Origin: Spiroplasma endosymbiont of Clivina fossor
GTDB taxonomy: Bacteria; Bacillota_I; Bacilli_A; Mycoplasmatales; Nriv7
NCBI RefSeq assembly: GCF_964031115.1
Contig: NZ_OZ035006.1
Coordinates: forward strand, 620,001-684,000
DNA length: 64,000 bases
Direction of reading: 5' to 3'
Both the position numbers and the translations under genes were made by a program. This document shows positions 58,171 through 64,000 of the stretch, piece by piece. The first letter of the stretch is position 1, and each line of letters begins with the position of its first letter. A model generated the notes under the pieces. The model did no database searches. It saw only the letters and a program-made list of their open reading frames with translations, and was not told the DNA's origin.

Positions 58171-58957
58171 AGTCATTTAAATTATGAACAATGAAATTTA
58201 TTGATTCAAATTTCATTGCTGGGGCAATCTAGTAAAACAATTTCTCGTTTTATTAAAACTACATTAAAAACTGCTTGATATAATCGTCAAAAATTAATGA
58301 AATCAAAACAATTAGAAAATACCCAATTAAAATTTAAAAAATTATCTGGTAAAATCCAAATCGATGAAACATTTATTAAAGAAATCCATAAAGGAAATTT
58401 CAAATATAAAACTGATCCACGAAGAATTCACCTTGACCCATTCGCAACTAATACTAAATGCTGTATTCAAATGGCAATTGATAATAATAACAATATTTAT
58501 GTTAAATCCACAAACACCAAACGTTTACAAAAACAATGAGTTATTGAAAATATGAACAAAGAATTAATTAACGAAAATTCAATTATTACTTCTGATATGC
58601 AAAAATTATATTTTTTAGTAGCAAAACAAACAAATTCTACTTTATGTGTAACTAAAACAACAATTAATCCTGAAGCTAGTTATCGTAACTTAAATAAAAT
58701 CAGTAAATTACAATCTAGTCTTAAAGAAGCCTTAATTCATTATCATGGTTTAGGTTTTACTAATATTCAAAATTATTTAAATCTCTGAAAATGAAAATAC
58801 CAACATAAGGGTTTAACTCCAAACCAACAAACAGCGGTATTATATTTTAATGTATAAAAAAGTTAAAGTAAAAATAATAATTTTACATAAAAGCCTTTTA
58901 AAATTATCAAGTTGATGATTTTTTTTATTTTATCAAGAGTTTTCGACAAAATTAAAA
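58171..58957 (+). pseudogene. IS1595-like element, 5'-truncated
   Basis: Enters the transposase at SHLNYEQW, downstream of the zinc ribbon, and continues to the stop at 58855-58857 and right end 58957. The DETFI core is intact but the DNA-binding part is absent. Confidence 0.85.
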
Positions 58958-59124
58958 AAAGGTTATAAAAACTAAGTAAAATGCTTATAAAAACAACATT
59001 AAAATATTTTTTACAACAAAAATCATACATAAGAAATATATACTTAATTTGCATATTGAAATAATTTATAGTAAATGATTATTTTTTCTTTTTTAAAAAA
59101 TACCTAAGAAAACTAAACGCGACC
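58958..59124 (+). repeat. inverted-repeat element, right portion
   Basis: From AAGGTTATAAAAACTAAGTA to AACTAAACGCGACC, missing the left 150 bp. Joined to an IS1595 right end on its left. Confidence 0.7.
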
Positions 59125-59139
59125 ACCCGCCCTTTTTTG

Positions 59140-59286
59140 TTGTGTAAAAATTCAATAATATGATAAAATGATGATGAATAAAAATGACAATAACAAGAAA
59201 GGCAGGCTTAGTTTAGTAATTAAATAATATAATTAGCTGATTGTTTTACTTCTTCAAAGCAATACCTAAGAAAACTAAACGCGACC
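59140..59286 (+). repeat. dispersed repeat A
   Basis: Same orientation as the repeat just before it; two elements with the same GCGACC terminus are stacked within 165 bp. Downstream, 59287-59362, is a stop-free tail of an unknown reading frame (GQIQICKNYQNSLKLLAKLN) ending just before the ABC gene. Confidence 0.7.
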
Positions 59287-59373
59287 GCGGCCAAATTCAA
59301 ATTTGCAAAAATTATCAAAATTCATTAAAATTATTAGCAAAGTTAAATACTTTTTATAAATAAGGAGAAACAG

Positions 59374-60285
59374 ATGAAATTTTCAATTATTATTGAACGA
59401 TTAATAAAAAAATATCATAATTTTAAACTTAATGATATTTCACTTAAAGTTAGTAGTGGCAAGATGCATGCGATTATTGGTGCTAGTGGTAGTGGAAAAA
59501 CAGTTACGATTAAATCATTAATTGGCGGTATTAATTATGATGGCGGTAAAATTTATATTAATGGTCAAGATGCTAAAAAACCGTTAGCAAAACAAACTAT
59601 TGGGTATGTTCCCGAGTTTACTAAATTTCCTCGTAATATTACAACTTATCGGTTTTTAAAATCACTAGCTAAAATGAATGGTTTAAAAAATAATCAGATT
59701 AAACAAAGATTACAATCATTAATGGAAGAGTTTAATATTTGAGAATTTCGTAATAAAAATATGAATGCTTTTTCTAGTGGTATGAAAAAGAAAGTGATGG
59801 TAATTCAAGGAATTATTCATAATCCAGATATTTTAATTTTAGATGAACCGGAAGCAAATTTAGATACAACAACAAGAAAACAAATTTTAGGTTATTTAAG
59901 AGCACTAGTTAATCAAGGTAAGACAGTCCTTTTTTCAACTCATTTATTAAATGAAGTCAAGGATGTTATTGATGAATGTTCAATTATTTATCGGGGTAAT
60001 TTATTATATAGTGGACCAATTAGTGGTTTTCAATTAACAAATTCATTTGTTATTGAATGTGAGGATAATGAAGCGATGGTGATATTTTTTAAAGATAATG
60101 ATATTGACTATTTTTTTAGAGAAGAAAGTAATGATCTTTTTTTTAAATTAAAAAATTCATTAGAAATTAATAAGATATTTCTTTATGCTATTGAATATAA
60201 TCTAATTATTTATCGGATTGAACCATATACGATTGATTTAGATTTCTTTTATAATACTTTAACTAGTGAAAAATTTAATTTGTAA
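59374..60285 (+). CDS. ABC-2-type exporter, ATP-binding protein
   Basis: 303 residues. Walker A GASGSGKT (36-43), signature FSSGMKKKV (133-141), Walker B ILILDEPEANLD, switch His in LFSTHLLNEV. All catalytic elements are present, unlike the protein at 41992. The fold resembles the NatA/CcmA group of drug, lantibiotic or Na exporters, with a C-terminal extension of about 90 residues. AAGGAGAA before ATG 59374. The membrane partner starts 15 bp later. Substrate unknown. Confidence 0.9.
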
Positions 60286-60299
60286 GAAAGGAATAAAAT

Positions 60300-62000
60300 A
60301 TGAAAATTTTATCAAGTAATAATTTTTTACCGATTTTTAATTTTGCTTTAAGAAAAATATTAGTTTCCTTGTTAACATTAATAATTGAAATTATTACTTT
60401 GTTAAGTCTTATAATAACAACAATAGTTCTTTTTATTCAATTAGGAAATGATAATGATAGTTTTTTAGTAAATTTTCAATATACTATTTTAGTATTTTTA
60501 AATTTATTATTATTTCTTTTTATTGTTTTAAATGTAGTTCGAATTATTAGTGAAGAAATAACTGATGGAACATTTTTGTTATTAATTTCTAAACCTTATT
60601 CACGATTTAAAATATTATTTTTTAAATATTTAAGTTTATTATTTGTAGTTTTTTTATTTATTGCGATTAATTTAGGAATAACTATTTTATTAGGTTATGT
60701 TATTAGTACTATTAGTAATAAGCACGCCCAGTTTATTTTACTTTTAAATATGATGACAAAATTAATGCTTTTCTCATTATTTCTTAGTTTTGTTGTGTTA
60801 GCAGGTTCAGTATTAATATCTTTAATATTTTCATCAAATATTGTTTTTTTAATATTAGTTGTTTTTAGCAGTATGTTTTTATTAGGCGGATTACCATATT
60901 CTTTAATTAAAGAAATTAGTAAAAAACAAACAGTTAAAATCGGCGCGGACAACACTTTTGATATTAATAGTATTAAAGAAATAATCTTATTTAATGATGC
61001 TGTTAAAAAACCTGAAAATAATCAAACTAATATTAAAATTCGTTACTCTAAATTAGTAACCGAGATTTTTAATTTTTATAATGAATATGAATATGAACAA
61101 CTTACAGCAAGATTAACAGACATTGATGATAAAAGAAGAGCAATGTATAAAAAATTTGATTTATATACTGATGAAATTAAGACATTTACTGCTGATGGTA
61201 GTGTTACACGATGAACAGGAGATCTTACAAAGGACTTAAAAGATAAAGATGTTAAATTGCATATTCAATTCAAAACATATTTTAAAACATTAGAACAATT
61301 AGATGCTAGTAATGAATATCAACATGCACTAATACAACTTATTAATAATGATTTATCACCACGAGTTGTTAAACTAAATAAAGATAAAAATGTTTCGTTA
61401 ATGGAATTAGATATTGACAAAAATAATTCAACTACTAGTAAAACATATATTGAAGTTAAGAACAAAAAAATGTCTGATTGAAGTCCATTTACTGTTTTTA
61501 GAGAGAGCTATAATTATGAATTTGATGAAAAATTATCTGAAAAATATAATGATTTGTTTAGTAATAAGGTATATTTTGCAATTCAAGAATTAGATAATAA
61601 TATTTTAGTTAAAGTTCGTCATTTGAAATTATTAGCTAATCAATCATTATTAAAGGAAAAAGAAAATTGGTATGATTATCAATCATTAATGAAGACATAT
61701 CGGATTATTAGTTTTCTTAATCTTTTTGAACATTGAAATCAAATGTGAACAACATTTTTAGGATTTAATGATTTCTTTTTTAGTCCCACAGGTAATTCAT
61801 ATATTAATTTTGATAAACAAAAAAATTATTTAAATTCATATCGTGATTTTGAAATTATAACAAATAATGAAGGACAGGTTGAGGTTCAAAAGATTAATTA
61901 CATTTTAAATTCAACAGCAGTAGCTATTGGTTATGGGATATTTGCAATGCTATTAAATATTGGTTCAGTTTTAGTTATTAAACGCCGTGATATTGTTTAA
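60300..62000 (+). CDS. ABC-2-type exporter, membrane subunit with large extracytoplasmic domain
   Basis: 566 residues. Six hydrophobic helices lie in the first 205 residues (including LTLIIEIITLLSLIITTIVL, ILVFLNLLLFLFIVLNVV and LILVVFSSMFLLGG), with the ABC-2 style ISEEITDGTFLLLISKPYSR coupling segment. Then about 320 residues of charged soluble sequence, and one last helix at AVAIGYGIFAMLLNIGSVLVIKRRDIV. The soluble part should face outward. AAGGAATAAAAT before ATG 60300. Forms an operon with the ATPase at 59374. Confidence 0.85.
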
Positions 62001-62018
62001 GTTTTCAATGGGGTTGCT

Positions 62019-62068
62019 TTTTAATTTTGTCGAAAACTCTTGATATTTATTGAATATACTTAATTTTA
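62019..62068 (+). mobile_element. IS1595-like left end fragment
   Basis: TTTTAATTTTGTCGAAAACT and 30 bp more, then cut directly at the IS256 end GGGACTGTAC. Confidence 0.75.
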
Positions 62069-62454
62069 GGGACTGTACAATTAACTGTGTCTCTAAGTAA
62101 TTAACTTAAATTCACTCTGTCCTCAAATTTTATCATTAAATGTGAAATTGCACTACCCCAATTTTGAATTGGCATCGTTCATTTCTTAACCATATTTTGA
62201 AATACTAAATAAAATATTTTAAAAACTGATGCGTCATTAGGAAAAATCTTTTTATTCTTAATGACTTTTCTTAATTGACTATTAACAGATTCAATCGCAT
62301 TAGTTGTGTAAATAATTCTTCTAAATTCCTGAGGATATTCAAGAAAAATTATTAAGTTATTTCAGTTATTTTTTCATGATTTAGTAATTTGTGGATACTT
62401 TTTATTTCATTTTTCTGAAAAATGATCTAAAGCAATTAACGCTATTTCTTCATT
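62069..62454 (-). pseudogene. IS256 transposase C-terminal fragment
   Basis: Right end and transposase codons from the stop at 62101-62103 back to the AINEE region. Slightly diverged from the intact copy (Ala to Val-type changes). Cut by the second IS5-like element. Confidence 0.82.
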
Positions 62455-63359
62455 AGACTTGGTACATAACTATAACTAGCTTAATTCAAAATTATATATT
62501 CCTGAAATTAAGTTAAATCGTAATCCAAATCTTCTAATCTTATTGCGATAACGATAAACTAGTATTTTAAATCTTTTTAATCTAGCAAAAACATGTTCAA
62601 TGACAATTCTAACTTTACTTAAAAAGCTATTATATTCCTTTTTATCTGGATTTAAAGGATTATTTTTACTTTTTTTAATTGGCAATAATGTATTTTTATG
62701 AACATTTTGCAAACCTTGATATCCTGAATCGGCAATTAATTCTAATTTTGGATTTATAAGTGTATTTGATTTTAAAAATAACTTATAATCATGAGTACTG
62801 CCATAACAAAAATCTACTGAAATAATTTTATTGTTAAATAAATCAATAATTATTTGCGATTTTAATGAATGTTGCCTTTTTTTACCAGAAAATAATAATT
62901 TTAGTTTTTTTTAATTCTTTCAATTGGAATTTCTGTAGCATCAATTGCTAATAAATTATTAGTAGTACCCTTATTTTCTAATAATATCTTTTTGCCAGGT
63001 ATATGAAAGTGACTATTTTTTATTAGAGTATTTTCAACTCAAAAGATATTACGAATACAACTAACATGACTAATATTATATTTTTTTGCAATAATACGAT
63101 ATGTACTATATTCTTTTCAGTATTCTAAAGTCATAAGTAATCTTTGCTCTATTGATAATTTATTTGGTCTACCACCAATTTGTTTTTGTTTAGCTTCACC
63201 TTCTTTTAAAATTTCTACCATTTTCATGAAAGTTTTATATTTTATGCCTATTAAACTATAAAATTCGTTTTCGTCTTTGTATTTATCTAACATTTGTATT
63301 TCACCTAGGAAATAATATTATCAAAATAGTAGATAAAATTAAAGGTTATGTACCAAGTC
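62455..63359 (-). mobile_element. second IS5-like element, uninterrupted copy
   Basis: About 905 bp, ends AGACTTGGTACATAAC and GTTATGTACCAAGTC. The right side passes straight into GGTCGCG of repeat A without a duplication. Like the copy at 34843, its left flank is IS256 sequence. Confidence 0.87.
62476..63293 (-). CDS. transposase of the second IS5-like element (-1 frameshift)
   Basis: OrfA from ATG 63293 to TAA 62901-62903 (130 residues); orfB continues in the -1 frame across A AAA AAC (T8 at about 62905-62912 on the plus strand) to TAG 62476-62478. Same protein as at 34864-35681, with GGRPNKL for GGRLNKL-type differences only. Confidence 0.8.
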
Positions 63360-63472
63360 GGTCGCGTTTAGTTTTCTTAGGTATTGCTTTGAAGAAGTAA
63401 AACAATCAGCTAAATTATTATTTAATTACTAAACTAACCCTGCCTTTCTTGTTATTGCCATTTTTATTCATT
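63360..63472 (-). repeat. dispersed repeat A, joined to IS5
   Basis: GGTCGCG end abuts the preceding IS; the other side stops at TTTTTATTCATT, the same IS5 junction as at 44546. Confidence 0.7.
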
Positions 63473-64000
63473 AGACTTCTTGCAAAATTAATTTAAAATA
63501 TAATTGAATTGTTGTTTTTAATAAAAAGGTGAAATTTAAATGAAATTTAAAAAAAATAATCAAATAAGTGATAAAAATTTTTTAAGATTAACTGGTATTA
63601 AACATACTACTTTTAATAAAATGCTAGAAATTTTAAAAATAGAAGAATTAAAAAAGAGATTTCGTCGCGGAAGAACCAATAAATTATCATTAGAAAATCG
63701 TATTTTAATGACTTTAGAATATTGAAGAGAATATAGAACTTATTTTCATATTGCAAAAAGTTATGATATTAGTGAAAGTAGTTGTTATAGAAATATCAAA
63801 TGAATTGAAGACACTTTAATAAAACACCCTAATTTTCAACAACTTACTGGTCAAAAATCACTATTAAAAGATTATTTCAAAGATAAGACTGTTATAATTG
63901 ATGTAACTGAAAGCCAAATCCAACGCCCAAAAAAAGACAAAAACAGCACTACTCAGGAAAAAAGAAAAAACACACAATAAAAACACAAGTTATAATTGAA
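63473..64000 (+). mobile_element. IS5-family element, cut by window edge
   Basis: First 528 bp of the 1068-bp element. One base differs from the others in the ribosome site (AAAGGTGAAATTT). Confidence 0.88.
63540..64000 (+). CDS. IS5-family transposase (partial at window edge)
   Basis: OrfA is complete and ends TAA at about 63978-63980; the seven-A slippery run is present near 63929-63935; orfB runs off the window. Confidence 0.83.

Overview
The window is a piece of an AT-rich mollicute chromosome, almost certainly Spiroplasma. UGA must be read as tryptophan throughout (genetic code 4): nearly every housekeeping gene has in-frame TGA codons at conserved Trp positions. The coding set (L-lactate dehydrogenase, transketolase, PlsY, ParE/ParC, nicotinate phosphoribosyltransferase, thymidine kinase) is typical of Spiroplasma, and one remnant resembles a spiroplasma plectrovirus P-loop protein. 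All CDS ends below are for code 4. I saw no tRNA, rRNA or CRISPR array.

Layout. 1-7.8 kb: two tandem DegV genes, pncB, a frameshifted unknown gene, a decayed tyrS, the tkt-yneF operon, ldh and a small Cys-containing protein. 9.6-15.9 kb: a co-directional block of an RNase J-like protein without its catalytic histidines, FtsK/SpoIIIE and UvrC. 17.6-29.4 kb: plsY, a nest of four insertion sequences, an alpha/beta hydrolase, parE-parC and a GIY-YIG-type protein. 29.5-36.8 kb: almost entirely mobile debris (intact IS256-type, IS5-type copies, a broken plectroviral ATPase, a fold-back palindrome). 36.8-44.4 kb: a minus-strand housekeeping run (membrane protein, prmC, prfA, tdk, DHH phosphoesterase, a degenerate UgpC-like ABC protein, rpmE). 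44.4-49.2 kb: IS debris, then pyrH-frr. 50.8-54.2 kb: rpsP-khpA-rimM-trmD-rplS-rbgA translation operon behind a clear TTGACA/TATTAT promoter. 54.4-59.3 kb: IS debris. 59.4-62.0 kb: an ABC-2-type exporter pair. 62.0-64.0 kb: more IS debris, running off the edge.

Mobile DNA falls into five repeat classes. (1) An IS1595-like element of 1146 bp with a zinc-ribbon transposase. (2) An IS256-family element of about 1325 bp. (3) A 1068-bp IS5-family element with 3-bp target duplications and a -1 frameshift transposase; the complete copies look essentially identical, so they spread recently. (4) A second IS5-like element of about 905 bp, also with a frameshift. (5) Short non-coding repeats with related termini, one of which looks like a roughly 310-bp inverted-repeat (MITE-like) element. 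Several IS copies have unlike flanks, so they probably sit at rearrangement breakpoints.

The conserved gene neighbourhoods (rpmE/tdk/prfA/prmC, pyrH-frr, rpsP to rbgA, tkt-yneF, plsY near parEC) keep the usual Firmicute order. The IS load has interrupted the spaces between operons more than the operons themselves. The most unusual coding observations are two housekeeping-family proteins (RNase J-like, UgpC-like) that keep full length but have lost nearly all catalytic residues.
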